Origin: Arthrobotrys musiformis
Taxonomy: Eukaryota; Ascomycota; Orbiliomycetes; Orbiliales; Orbiliaceae
Direction: 5' to 3'
Assembly (NCBI GenBank): GCA_036971715.1
Contig: JAVHJL010000002.1
Location: 3,504,501-3,568,500, forward strand
Length of the DNA stretch: 64,000 nt
A program made the translations under genes and the position numbers. The notes below the pieces were generated by a model. The model saw only the letters and a list, made by a program, of their open reading frames with translations, searched no databases and was not told the origin of the DNA. Positions 1-11,348 of the stretch are shown one piece after another; the stretch's first letter is position 1, and each line of letters begins with the position of its first letter.

Positions 1-393
1 TTCTTGCTGCGACAAATCGTGTCGACGTTCTCGATCCTGCGCTGTTGAGATCAGGTCGACTGGATAGAAAGATCGAGTTCCCGTTGCCGAATGAGGAGGC
101 CAGAGCAAATATCATGCAGATCCATTCGAGAAAGATGACGGTCGATGAAGGGGTTAACTTCCAGGAGTTGGCGAGGAGTACGGATGAGTTTAATGGCGCT
201 ATGTTGAAGAGCGTTTGCGTAGAGGCTGGTATGATCGCCCTGAGGGAGGGCAAGTCGAAGATTACACATGAGAATTATGTGGATGCTTTAGCGGAAGTTC
301 AAAGCAAGAAGAAGCAGACAGTAAGTTGCCACTTCCTACGGAAAGCAGTGGGTTCTCAAGCTAATATGGTGATAGGTGAACTTTTACGCATAA
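1..393 (+). CDS. RPT5: 26S proteasome regulatory ATPase Rpt5 (3' end only)
   Basis: C-terminal part of an AAA ATPase of the 19S base, which unfolds ubiquitinated substrates and opens the 20S gate. The frame is open from the window edge and reads through the second region of homology (ATNRVDVLDPALLRSGRLDR), followed by the small AAA subdomain (FNGAMLKSVCVEAGMIALREG). A canonical intron (321-375, donor GTAAGT, branch CTAAT near 360, acceptor ATAG) separates a six-codon last exon (376-393) encoding VNFYA. The final F-Y-A is the HbYX motif (hydrophobic-Tyr-any) that family knowledge assigns to docking into the alpha-ring pockets. Without the intron the frame would run on into an unrelated tail, so the splice is well supported. 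The Walker motifs lie outside the window. Rpt1 and Rpt4 are less likely because of the tail sequence. Confidence 0.93.
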
Positions 394-1219
394 TCTGGAG
401 GGTGTGGGGTACTATGTGGTAGCAGTGATTGGTTCGAAATTATTCTAGTCCTGTACATAGCATAGAATACAGGCATATTTATGAAGCAAATGCAAACGAC
501 TTTCGTGCTTCCTTCGGCGAGCTCAAGTTGTCGCGGTTTGATATCACCCCCGCGGCTCCTTCCGCTAGTGTGAGATCATGAAAGTGCGTGCTTGCAATTG
601 GTGAGCAGAATATATAAATTCCCAGAACGCCAAATAATTCTAAGCCAAATTCCAGCTACAGACCGACTGGAGAATTTGTCTAAATAGGATGTTGGGAAGC
701 CCTAAAACCCCTCTCGCTCACGCCCACGACTTTAGCATGCATGTGCACGATCAACACGGGATACTTGCGCATAGTCTCGAATCCAAACTTGCGCACTAGA
801 CTAGCGAGTAACTAACAAAGATCGCAAACATATAGATACCTCGACAAGCATTCAACTCGATTCCCTTCCCTCGATCATCTATATGGACCGCCAGAGTGTA
901 CAACTACTAAGTGGCATTCCCCAATGTCCTGTGATCGCTCTTTTGTCGCCTCCGTTTTATACGTGTCCCGAAGACAGACACTTGCTCATTGATCGAAGGT
1001 TCCCCTGCTGAAACGGTATTCTTCTACCTCCAGATAATCTAGAGCTTGCGTGACGTACTAAACATCTCCCCCAAGCTCACATCATTGTTCACTTCTTTCC
1101 AATTCATCGCCCTCCTCCCTCATCCCATCCCATCATATATTCCACCAAGTTACCATTGGCAGAGCCTCCCCTCAAATTCTAGAATCTTCTTTTTCAATCT
1201 TCCAATACTGCCTACTTCA
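394..1219. other. Intergenic: RPT5 3' region and upstream region of next ORF
   Basis: No coding frame is convincing here. The stretch from about 1060 to 1200 is C/T-rich on the plus strand, as is common just upstream of start codons in filamentous fungi, and it leads into the ATG at 1220. Confidence 0.5.
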
Positions 1220-1708
1220 ATGTCTAACCCCCAAACGAACACAGAATCCAACCAACAGGACATTCCTGACAGGGGTCCGGGCGCGAACCGTCCTCGCCGT
1301 CATTCGGATCCATTGGGGAAAGTACCTAGGCACCTCTTAGTCGCCCACAATGACCCGGCCACCGGCTACACCGGCCCCGCAGCCAACTTAGACACTTATA
1401 TGCGTGTGATGGCGGAAGTTGAGTCTGCCCTCATCGTTGCAAGCTCCGGCACCGGCCAGAAATTACCAAGCACCGTGGATGAGATCAGTGTCCTTCTGCA
1501 AAATTGTCATTTTGCTGAAGTGTCAAGTGCCGATGTGGATACGGGTATCAACCACGCCTTTCTCATGCACTTTGATCTCCCCATCAGCGACTGGAGCCTT
1601 GGGCTCGTCTCCGACGCGAGACGAACTCGTAACTTCAGGGCGTTGACGCGGGTTGTAGCTGTGCTGGACAACAGTTTTGGGCCGCCTATTGATGAAACTC
1701 CGACTTAG
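1220..1708 (+). CDS. Small hypothetical protein, 162 residues
   Basis: Single open frame that I do not recognise. The start is placed at the ATG at 1220 (MSNPQTNTESNQQ) because the in-frame sequence upstream back to an earlier ATG at 1046 is hydrophobic, pyrimidine-driven and looks like a leader. The protein has a polar N-terminus with a basic patch (RPRRHSDPLGK, about residues 26-36) and a more ordered second half with helix-like segments (NLDTYMRVMAEVESALIVA and LTRVVAVLDNSFGPP). No signal peptide or membrane segment is visible. It is probably a lineage-specific soluble protein. A chance ORF cannot be excluded, although the even amino-acid composition and the CT-rich leader favour a real gene. 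Confidence 0.5.
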   Translation: MSNPQTNTESNQQDIPDRGPGANRPRRHSDPLGKVPRHLLVAHNDPATGYTGPAANLDTYMRVMAEVESALIVASSGTGQKLPSTVDEISVLLQNCHFAEVSSADVDTGINHAFLMHFDLPISDWSLGLVSDARRTRNFRALTRVVAVLDNSFGPPIDETPT

Positions 1709-4093
1709 ATGAAAGGTGAGAAATTTTTGGAATGCTAGAGTTGAAGTTGTGGGTGTGAGGAGGTTGTTGAGATGATTCTGTGACAGAGCTGACCGGAGAC
1801 TATAGGATCTTACTCTTTACCGGGGTGCAATATCGGGTGAGGTTATCATTCGAATCTAGGTCAATGAATTCTTCCTCAATTGCTACATCAAACGCTCGAG
1901 CGCTCAGCAATTGCAACCGTCATCGAATCGACCATCGTCAACTTCGGTCGTCAATGTTGTCTATGTTCATCCCGTTGACACCGACGGCATGTTATTGCTT
2001 TCTTCTCCCTCCCTCCCTCTTTCTTCACTATCAATATCAATACCAATATCATCATTGTTTCTCCCAAACCTCGAAGCTAGATCTTATGGGCCCATACCTG
2101 TTAGATTTAAACACGTCTATTGACCAGCGCCTAAAATTTAATACATCTTATTTTGTATCACGCTTGCACAAGATAGAAAGAAACGAGATCTTTTCGTTCG
2201 GGCATGCTGAAAGAACCTGAGTTTTCGTCACCCCTTTCACTGCAATTCATGCGTACCCGCTATCTGAAATCAATGCGCACCTTCGCGCGTATCCGAAATG
2301 TATTTTCCATACAACAGGCAATCTCTTGCGTATACGTATGTCAATTCCCTTTTTTTTTTTACGTTTTGCGGGGTTTTCGAGCAGCGCCCGTCGGAATGGC
2401 CAAGTGATCGGCCCGACCTTGGGATTATTCGAAACCTGGAGATCTTCGCGTGTTTCGACCGATAAAAGTAATTGACGGGCGCTGGGGTCAGAAGGTACAG
2501 ACAGCATTGTCAGATGGTTTGTAGGAGGTGCCTGAAAGCTTGGAGAGGTGCCATGCAAGGCTTGATATTGTCCCTCGGGGCACTATTTGGCCTCTGGATC
2601 TATCATACGTAATCGAGATATTTGCATTTTTTTATATGCTTGATCTTTATCGTCGAAGATTTGGAAGTCGCCAAGTTCTCATGTTGCATTTTGAAACTCC
2701 ATTCTGGAAAAGCTATACCGCTTTGAATCCCCCATAAAATCCTATAACAGAATCTTAAAAGTATATCACCGAGATAGAAAAAAAACGTGCATTATGATAG
2801 TAGCGGAAATTTAGCATACTCCCATGCCCCCCTCTCCTTAAAATGCGGGGGCGGAAAAAATACTCCGGAAGACAGGCTGTTTGCCAAACGAGCCTCGTCG
2901 GCACAACTTCTGGCTAAATGCAAAAAAAAAAGAGTAAGAAAAAAATATAAATTAATTCTAGAAGCGGAATGGGATCCTCGTTTCACACCTTGTCTGCCTA
3001 CGGAGTGCCACACTTTATATAATACCGGATAACAAAAAAAGAGCCTCCGAATCTATTATATGATTGGATGGCTTATTATTCATGGGGGGTATTTTACGAT
3101 CCGGATATAAACCTGTATAGTGTGTATGTGTGTGTATGGGTAAAATGCACGATGACGCTGCACGAGAGGTCTCCTTAGCTGGGGCTTGGGTGAGCTTAGT
3201 TTCGGTGAGAGAGAGCCGAAGGAGGGGGAACCTTGTCTTCTAGGTTTCGCTGAGCTGGGGTTAAGATCTGATAGACATGAAGTCGGTAGAAGAAGGATCC
3301 TTTGACGAAGATCTTCTTGTAAAACTTGTAGAGTCCCTGGAATAGTCGGAATGCAAACTTGACAGATCTAGAAATATACTTTTTTCGTTTCGGGATCATG
3401 CGAGATCTGAAGTCTTCGGTGAACACTGAACCTAAATTCTACGTTTTATACAAAAATCGAGAGTCAAAATTCGAATGTAAAATTCAAGGTTCCGTATAGG
3501 GGACTTATAAGGCGTACCGGTACCTCGTCTGAAGTTGCACAAAAGTCTATATTGGAGCGAAGGAAGCGTCTACACATACCCATCTTTGCAAGACAACCGC
3601 TGCAAGGCGAATAGATTAACGCCTCGTCTAGAAGTCTGCGCCCGGAATTGTCTTACAGCCGACACCCTAGAACTTGAAACAGAGCTTTCAAGCTAGGACT
3701 ACGCGTCTCACTTCTGCCCTTTCCCTTTTCATGATATTCTGCGCAAAGAACTCGGAGGAGTTGACCGTCGAAGCCGCCTCTTAGATGATCTGCGCTTTCC
3801 TGGAGGGGTAGCTTGAGGTCCAAACTTGCGCGCACGGGGTGCAAGGGTCGAAAGCAGCATGATCTTTCCGTACTCAGACCACTTCTGCGTTTTCTGTGAG
3901 CTTTGAGCTCGTAAAGCTTCAGGTGAGGTGGCCAAGAATGGAGAGGCGAAGATAAAAATTCCTCAACCGTCATTCCGGATCGTCGTCGGCCAGGAGGTCA
4001 CAGACCCATTTTGTCCGCTCCGTCATTCCGTAGAATGCCCATCTTTCTTAGATCTCAGATACATGCAAAAGACAAAAAAGCCTATCTGATATC
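1709..4093. other. Intergenic, no supported gene
   Basis: The stretch contains several short frames on both strands with unbalanced composition and no shared motifs. A (TG)n-like tract lies near 3120-3140 and A-runs near 2780 and 2925-2945. The distal part probably belongs to the promoter of the GH7 gene. Confidence 0.45.
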
Positions 4094-4113
4094 CAGGATC
4101 ATGTATGATCCTG
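4094..4113. promoter_or_regulatory. Perfect inverted repeat upstream of GH7 gene
   Basis: The sequence shows two 9-bp arms, CAGGATCAT and ATGATCCTG, separated by two bases (GT). It lies about 50 bp upstream of a TATA box and 260 bp upstream of the GH7 start codon. Perfect dyads of this size near promoters can bind dimeric transcription factors. The assignment as an operator is an inference from position and symmetry only. Confidence 0.4.
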
Positions 4114-4160
4114 AATAGAGTTGCAAGTCAACCTTACAAGATATGGCCCGAGCTCGAATG

Positions 4161-4168
4161 TATATAAA
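4161..4168 (+). promoter_or_regulatory. TATA box of GH7 gene
   Basis: TATATAAA followed by a C/T-rich tract (4180-4260). It lies about 205 bp upstream of the ATG at 4374, implying a roughly 150-nt leader. A consensus TATA box fits a strongly inducible secreted hydrolase. Confidence 0.6.
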
Positions 4169-4373
4169 CCCTTCTGTATTTCCTCATCATGCCCTCTTCT
4201 CTCATCATCAACATCAGCATAAAACCTCATCGGGAATCAGGTGTATCATTCCTTCTTTATTGCTCCTTTGGATAGTACCTAGTTGTACCCTCACTTTAAA
4301 AAGGATTCAAAAGTTTTGAGAACTTTTTACCTATAGCCATATCTTCCAAAACAAGATATAATACTTCGCAAAA

Positions 4374-6059
4374 ATGGTTTTAGTATCGAAACTCGCTTTC
4401 ACCTCGACCTTCCTTTGGTCTTTGATTGCCGCGCAAAATGTCGGTACTCAGAAGGCTGAGAACCACCCTTCCATGTCCTTTGAGACCTGTGATGGATCCG
4501 GTGGCTGCACTTCTCAATCTGGAGAGGTCGTCATTGATTCCAATTGGCGCTGGGTTCACAATAACGGTAAGAACCAAAACACCACAACGCCCACAGCTAT
4601 TGTGGGAGTTATACATATAGAAAATAGAATCTGATAATTATATTTTTAGACGGATATACCAACTGCTACACTGGGAATGCCTGGAACTCGGAGTTCTGCC
4701 CCGATAATGTTTCTTGTGCTGAAAACTGCGCTATCGACGGCGCTGACTACGCGGCCACATACGGCATCACTTCCAGCGGAGACGCATTGACGCTCAAGTT
4801 CGTCACTAAGAGTATGCCGATTAGCTCCCATAATCATATATATCCAATTGCTCAAAAGTTCTGACGAAAAATCAATACAGGCGAGGGCACCAACATCGGA
4901 TCCCGTACATACCTCATGGACTCCTCGTCGAGCTACAAGATGTTCGATCTCTTAGATAACGAATTCACATTCGACGTCGACGTTTCCAACCTTCCATGTG
5001 GCCTCAATGGTGCTCTCTACTTCGTGTCTATGGATGCGGACGGCGGCATGTCCAAATATTCTGGAAATAAGGCGGGTGCTAAGTACGGTACTGGATATTG
5101 TGATGCACAATGCCCTAGGGATTTGAAGTTTATTAACGGTGAGGTGAGTACAATTATTGAACTTCTACCTTCCATAGCTTTTCGGGTTGGAGGACATTAT
5201 CGATTGAGGCGTGAATCTAATATGATATTACATAAAATAGGCCAACGTTGAAGGTTGGGAAGCCTCCTCTAATGACAAGAACGCCGGTGTTGGTGGCTAC
5301 GGCTCCTGCTGCCCCGAAATGGATATCTGGGAAGCCAACTCCATTTCCACCGCGTACACCCCGCATCCATGCTCCGTCAACGAACAGCACCGATGCGAGG
5401 GTGACGGCTGCGGTGGCACTTACTCCAATGACCGCTACGCCGGCACTTGCGACGCCGACGGCTGTGACTTCAACTCTTACCGCCAAGGTGACACCGAATT
5501 CTACGGTCCCGGAAAGACTATCGACACCGGCAAGAAATTCACAGTCGTCACCCAGTTCCTTACTGAGGGCGGTGAACTTTCCGAGATCAAGCGTTTCTAC
5601 GTCCAAGACGGGAACGTTGTTGAAAACTCCCAGTCCACTATCGACGGTGTATCCGGAAACTCCATTACCGATGCATACTGCGACGCTCAGAAGTCCGTCT
5701 TCGGTGATCACACCGGATTCCAGGATAAGGGTGGTCTCAAGGCTATGGGCGATGCCATGAAGAATGGTATGGTCCTCGTCATGTCCCTTTGGGATGACCA
5801 CCACGCAAACATGCTCTGGCTCGACTCCTCCTTCCCTGTCGATGAGGATCCATCCAAGCCCGGTATTGCCCGTGGAACCTGCGATACTAGCTCCGGTGAT
5901 CCCACCGATGTTGAGTCTTCGGTCCCTGATTCTTCGGTTACTTATTCTAAGATCAGGTTTGGACCCATCGGTTCGACTTTTGACGGTCCTGCTGCTATCA
6001 AGCAGAGGATGGCTAGACGCAAGATGGGAATGAAGAGATTGTCCTCCAAGTCGGCCTAA
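4374..6059 (+). CDS. Secreted GH7 cellobiohydrolase (Cel7A/CBH1 type), no CBM1
   Basis: Cleaves cellobiose from cellulose chain ends; secreted. Four exons by frame and splice signals: 4374-4566, 4650-4811, 4881-5143, 5241-6059, giving 478 residues. A signal peptide occupies about residues 1-20 (KLAFTSTFLWSLIAA), and the mature protein starts QNVGTQKAENHP. The GH7 catalytic triad is intact in EMDIWEANS: nucleophile E232, D234, acid/base E237. WRWVH, GALYFVSMDADGG, GTGYCDAQCPRDLKFI and MVLVMSLWDDHHANMLWLDS match the family. The Cys-containing exo-loop (HRCEGDGCGGTYS) indicates a cellobiohydrolase rather than an endoglucanase. The protein ends directly after the core in a Lys/Arg-rich tail (MARRKMGMKRLSSKSA) with no Ser/Thr linker and no cellulose-binding module. 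The cysteines equivalent to T. reesei C4 and C72 are both absent (Gly and Ala here). Confidence 0.95.
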
Positions 6060-6905
6060 ATTGATAATTTTTGATGATATCTCCTCATTATCAATATCGG
6101 GGGATATTGCCGAAAACGATATATCGGTAGCCGCCTTGACGGCCCATTCGGTCGACCAGATTGAAAATATATAACACGAAAACCCCACTCTCTTTTCTTC
6201 TTTCCATTCTTCTGTATCAAAATCTTTTTGGATTCTCGGAATCACCACTGTGCATATTTTGATTTCATTTTTTGGCATTTGCGAGATGTACATACCATAC
6301 ATTACATTGCATATACTTTTGCATTTACCTTTGGATTTTACGGTTGAGCTGCAGGATCTAGGGGTTTAGGAATATGTCGGAAGGAGACGCGGTTCTCTTT
6401 CTAGATTTTGTACATATGTCCAATTTTGAATTTGATAGAATTTATATATACTCAATGCGAGCAAAGGCTTATGCTTTAGGATCATTCCTCGAATAAAGTG
6501 ACTTATGGCGAGAAGAATTAGTCTAGTTCGGAGCATGCCCGTCTTGTTTTACCAGACCATTCAAGGATATAATTTCCATTGAGCTACATAACAAAGAACA
6601 TAGAAACTGGGAACGAGACTAGGAGCACAATACGAAAACCTAGACTTTTACATCTAAAAAAAAAGGAGGAAATATGAAAAAAAAAAATAACAAGAATAGG
6701 GAAAAAGAGCAACCAGGCGAAAAGGTATAGCATCCCTCGTTTCTAGGAAATAAAAATTAGGAAATTATGTCGCTGTTTATTATTCCACTCATAGCTTCGC
6801 TGGATTTTGAGTAAAAAAGGGCTATCTATAACAGGCCAATCATCGTTTCGTTCATAACTTTTTTCATAATGATATCGTGATTCCGTATCCTTTGAGATGC
6901 TTCCT
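6060..6905. other. GH7 3' flank and intergenic
   Basis: Holds the GH7 3' untranslated region, rich in AT and T-runs (6060-6480), and A-rich tracts near 6655-6700. A long minus-strand frame enters here from the GH7 coding region but is a shadow of its codon bias. No separate gene is seen. Confidence 0.5.
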
Positions 6906-7136
6906 TTAGCAACCCGGCCCAGCCGGTCCGCCCTGACAGGTGAAACACTTATAGCTCGCCGGGATGGTATTCGGATAGAAGGGCATCGCCAACCCGCATC
7001 CCATTTGGAAACCATTCGGGAGCTGGGGTCTTCCACTGTTGAGGGCGACAACGTTCTGGCAAAATGCCTTGGGGGTTTGTGAGGTTTCGCAGCGGATATG
7101 GCCGCAAGAGTACTGTACTGCTGCGTAGAAGCACAT
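6906..7136 (-). CDS. Small cysteine-rich protein, 76 residues
   Basis: Compact frame with eight cysteines in an ordered pattern: C2, YSCGH (C11, H13), C16, C26, C47, then CFTC (C64, C67) and a terminal C76. The CGH and CxxC elements resemble short fungal proteins of unknown function that look like zinc-binding knuckles. There is no signal peptide, so it is probably cytosolic or nuclear rather than a secreted effector. The rest is Gly/Pro-rich (QGGPAGPGC). It is flanked by non-coding DNA on both sides. The call rests on the Cys spacing and the abrupt composition change at its ends. I cannot assign a function. Confidence 0.55.
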   Translation of the reverse strand: MCFYAAVQYSCGHIRCETSQTPKAFCQNVVALNSGRPQLPNGFQMGCGLAMPFYPNTIPASYKCFTCQGGPAGPGC

Positions 7137-10100
7137 CTTTTTTTTCTTTTGGTGTATTCGTGGATTTGATTCTGGGGTTGGAGGGTACGGTTCGCAGGGA
7201 TACGCAATATCGGATAGCTCTGTGGATTAAGTCTGCAATATGATTTTTTCGCGAATCTGGGGTGGAAGAAGAGATATCGAGGCCGAAGTTATACAAAGCG
7301 AGAGAGAGATAGGAATGACCGGGCGGCGAGAGTTGTGTATGCTCTAATCTTATAGACAGATGACGGTATTTGGTTTCAAGGGAACAATCAGAAACCGCGA
7401 GGCTCCAAAGCTGACTGAATGGCAAACTTGAGTCCCGCCTCATCGATATTGACATGTATTGATACAATTTTCGGGGTAAATCAAAGGCCAAAGTTTCGTT
7501 GATGTTGCAGATATGCTAACTCGTTTGATGATCTGGTTCCCGTGATCTTGGAGCGCCGAAATTAACTGATGTATATGGGTTCGCGTGAGCTTCCCGCAAC
7601 GTATACATTGTATGCTCGTTGATAGTAAAGACTTGCGATGTAATATTGAGATTGATGCATGAGTACCTGCATGCACACTTGTCGGGCATGGTATAGACAT
7701 ACATAATTAATCGGTGACAGGAACCATGTGATATTAAAAGTATAAAGTAGACTTCAAGCAAGTGCATTTCGATAGCCTGGAGCTGTTTTAGTGACCCTTC
7801 CACCTAGGCCTATAGACTTGCAGCAGCTCAAGTTTATAACAGTCCAAAAAACCATCCATGGTTTGTATTGTTCCCATGCAAATGTTGTATCCTTTCAACC
7901 CCATACCAGAAGTTATCACATCTGAAGCTTAAGGCCGCCCGAAAGCTAAATTAAGAAGGCAATCACCACTCTGTTAGTAACCGGCGGATGAGAACAGAAA
8001 GCAAGCACTTAACATATACCTAGTGGGATGAATACCGGGTTATACAAAAACCGTAATACGCGTCTTCAACCGAGCTTAAATGACTTTAATTGGCGAGAAA
8101 AATCCTTGTGACAGTTATATCAACGGTCTTTCATAGGATCCTCCAGAGGTTTTCACGCCCCATGTTAACATGTTCTAAAAGACTAGCCAGCTGGGGATTT
8201 TGAAACACAATTCCTCATAAGGCACCAGTGCCACCGTACAAGCCCTTAACACCGGTTCCCTATTTGATTGCTGTAGTTGCTCGCATACCAACAGACTTAA
8301 ACTGCGTAAGCTTTACTAAAACGAAGATAGTTGTCAGACGAGGCATGATCAATTCGGCAACTAGCCGCCCTTTGGTTTAATGTTGCTTTGCCCTTGTCCA
8401 AAAGCTTCCCAGCTGCAGCGTTACGAATTATCTTTTGCTTGGCAAATAAATTAGTTTATATCGAACCCCAGTCTGTTTTCTGCTAGCAATTCGTATCCTA
8501 GCTGTTATGCGGTAGTTATGCTTCAACTAATAGCATTAGTGTCACACTCCATATGCCTACTATAGTATACTATTTTTTTTGTAGTTTCAGGATGGTCTAG
8601 AAAAGTTGGTGTTGCACTTTGAGGAACATCAAGAGAGATACAGAGTTATCACATTCACAAAGCTTGTTGAGGTTGGCCACAGTTGTGCCAATAGTTGGAA
8701 CTATAGCGCTCGGTATCTCCGTTTAGCTTTCCAAATTCCCCGGGGCATATTCATGAAGGAAACGCCAATATGTTGTGAATGAAGATCGGGTGGAATGACG
8801 TCCGGCTGAAGGCTGTAAAGTTCTACCAACTTTTTCGATTATATCGTAGAAAGAGTTATTAGACAATCTAGATATATGGATGGCCTTTGTCTGCAAGTTT
8901 GTAAGGCCTGGGAATCTGCAGCACAATAACAAGCTAATTTCCTGCATGGCCTTGTTTTCGTGCCTACGGGGTAGACTCCTGTTAACCTGATTAGTAACAA
9001 CAGTCTACAGGAAACATACTTGTACAGGAAAACTTTGGGGACTGCAACTAGCTATAGTACAACAAGTGATAACTAGTACATATATGCCCTAGGGGTACGA
9101 CGTGGGAGCCCGGTATTTCATGGGCGTATATAGCTCGGAGAAATAGCTGCTATATGTTTGAAAGAATCATCTCTGCAATTTATATGGCTATGCATGGCTA
9201 GCAGGTAGTCAATAGTGAAATCACGACATAGAATCGCGAATCCTTGGAGGCTCCGATTTCCTCAGACCTTGGCAAGGAACATGATGTTCTAAGAACAGTT
9301 CTAGCTTTGAATCTAATCATATAAACTAAGATTCAAAGCCCTTAGCCAATAACCGTTCATACACAAATTAATGCAGCATGCAGTAAAGTTCTTGAACTTA
9401 GTGGCTATTTGTAGCCTTGAATCCAAGCGCCAGGCTGTTCGAACTTTGGGAGGATTTGACATCAAACGCGAAGGATATAGCCCATGGCCAATGGAAACTA
9501 ATAATATTGTAAAAATACGAAGCACCCATAAATATGAATTGAGCAGGCACTCGAGAGCGCAATCGAGGCAAAGAATAGTGGAACTGCCGCTAACGGAAAT
9601 AATTACCAGCGTGGCGCTGCCATATTTCACAACATGTATTATACATATTGTTGCATTTTTACTATATCCCGCAGACTTAGACCACCGCCAGGATTCCATG
9701 TGATATCACAACTGCAAATAATGATACCAATCGAACGCGAAGGAGACTCTAGATCCTGTCTTGCTATGCCGACAGGACAGATGAAAAGAGAAGCCGTGCG
9801 TGCATTCCAGAAGAGGTTGCATATGCACCTCGAGCCGTGTGCCAGTATAATTTGCGAAACTTGGTTCACTATTTCCACCACCTTGGATGCACTCGAGACC
9901 AACTTGCGGCCCGCGGTTGGCAAGCCCCGCCATTTATCACTAATCACTCCATTTACATCAGTTGAATTCACATTCTACGAGCGGTCTTCGCGAAAGCCGA
10001 ACGAAGCATTTGGCCTGTAGTACGAAAGCACTCGGGAAAGATCTGCCGAACTGGAGCCCTATATCCACAATTCGAAAAAGATGGGACGAAAGAAGAATGT

Positions 10101-10494
10101 TAAAAAAAGAACATCCAGATATCCACACATGCAGAACGACTCGACCATCTCCAGTTCGGTGTCTGTGTCCGAACATAGGCAAGGATGGCGCCTGTTCTAG
10201 ACCCATGGCGTCCGCCAATCACCAGCTGCGCCTCCACTGGACCCCAGTTTGAGTCGTATCGTCCTCGGCCGATGTTCGTTTAAGCTTACCATCTACCGAC
10301 TCCTCTTTTTTTCCAACCGAAATCGAAACCAGAAAGCCTTTTAAGCTCATAGCATCCATGTAAAAGTCAAAGGGCTTCGGTATCCCTATCTTTAACATCA
10401 TCCGCGCATTTCTTTAGGGTGTTCTGTTGCCCCTTGCACTCGAACTCAAGCTCAAAATAGCGGTTAGTTGGATCAACAGCGACGAACTTCAGCC
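7137..10494. other. 3.4-kb region without a supported intact gene
   Basis: Many short frames on both strands overlap one another and none has a recognisable domain. A minus-strand frame at 8723-8947 (containing FYDIIEKVGRTLQPS) and the frames around 9313-9703 have protein-like composition and could be remnants of decayed genes, but they lack starts, splice sites or conserved motifs that would prove it. The segment 10420-10494 probably holds the leader of the next gene. Confidence 0.4.
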
Positions 10495-11348
10495 ATGTCC
10501 GCCGCATACAACGTTGCAGCGCCCCAAGAGCGCCCGGTTTCAATCATCTCGGACGTTTCGGACGATGGCCCAGACACCGCCCAACAGAAGTCATCACGCG
10601 ACTACGTTCCTTCGTTATCTTCCGATCACTCATACGGGTATCAACGTCGTGCTGTGTCACCCACAGACGAGTACAACCGGGATGCGAAACAAAAATACGT
10701 TTCGCCCTCGCAGGCCAGTGAGAACGGCGATACAAGTTTGAGCGAAGTCGCAGAGGCGTATAGGAACCATGCCATGATATCTGGTGGGCCCGACAGAGGC
10801 GGGAGACGAACGCCAAGGGCGTATGAGAGGGGTGAAGTTACCTCTGATGTGGTCGAGGGCCTCCAGGATGAGATTGAGAGGTTGAGGATACTGCTCGATC
10901 AAGAGCAGGTCAAACGGGAGGAGCTAAAGTCTCAGTTTAGTCGGTGGAAGGATGCGATGTGAGTAGCTTTAGGCTTCTTTTGCCTGACGGTTCGCGATAA
11001 CTTGCTCTTGCGGCTGACTTTTCGAGCTGAAAGAGCACACAACACAAAAGCATATATCAAGAATTCGCAGGTCAACCTTCATAAAAATCATATGCGGATT
11101 TACCCATTGCTCAATGACGAAGGGGACTATCCCGATATGGTTGTGTTCCCGACGACGGTGGGCGCGATGATGAAAATGAACGGTAGGTCAGAGGTCATGC
11201 TCTTCCATGTAGAGCGTTTACTTACAACCCGTCTACAGAGGCGCATTTGACTCGGCTCGTCGTGTTCTACGGCTTACAATCCGACCCAGGCATGGATTAC
11301 TATGCGAAATATTGCGCTCTACGAGACCATCTTGGTATTGAGCCTTAG
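10495..11348 (+). CDS. Hypothetical coiled-coil protein, three exons, 240 residues
   Basis: Exons 10495-10958, 11034-11182 and 11239-11348 join in frame with canonical donors (GTGAGT, GTAGGT) and acceptors. The second acceptor (CTACAG) restores NEAHLTRLVVFYGL. The N-terminal 110 residues are polar and disordered (RPVSIISDVSDDGPD). A predicted coiled coil follows at about 121-150 (LQDEIERLRILLDQEQVKREE). The C-terminal part is ordered, with the segments DYPDMVVFPTTVGAMMKM and MDYYAKYCALRDHLGIEP. The start is the first ATG after a C/T-rich leader. No membrane segment or signal peptide is present. I do not recognise a characterised family, but the clean frame continuity over two introns strongly supports a real gene. 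The exact first acceptor (11033) is the least certain point. Confidence 0.72.

Noticed and set aside
1780..2220. 146-codon plus-strand frame
   Set aside because: Begins at a non-ATG codon, is rich in Tyr/Gln from a CAATATCAATAC-like repeat, and has no motif.
5217..6302. 361-codon open frame on the minus strand across the GH7 last exon
   Set aside because: It is exactly antisense to a gene with full catalytic motifs; C-ending codons in the sense strand remove stops from this frame. Its Val/Gly/Ala-rich composition has no domain.
9313..9703. Overlapping open frames on both strands with membrane-like segments
   Set aside because: Neither strand shows a start context, splice sites or family motif; at most a decayed relic.
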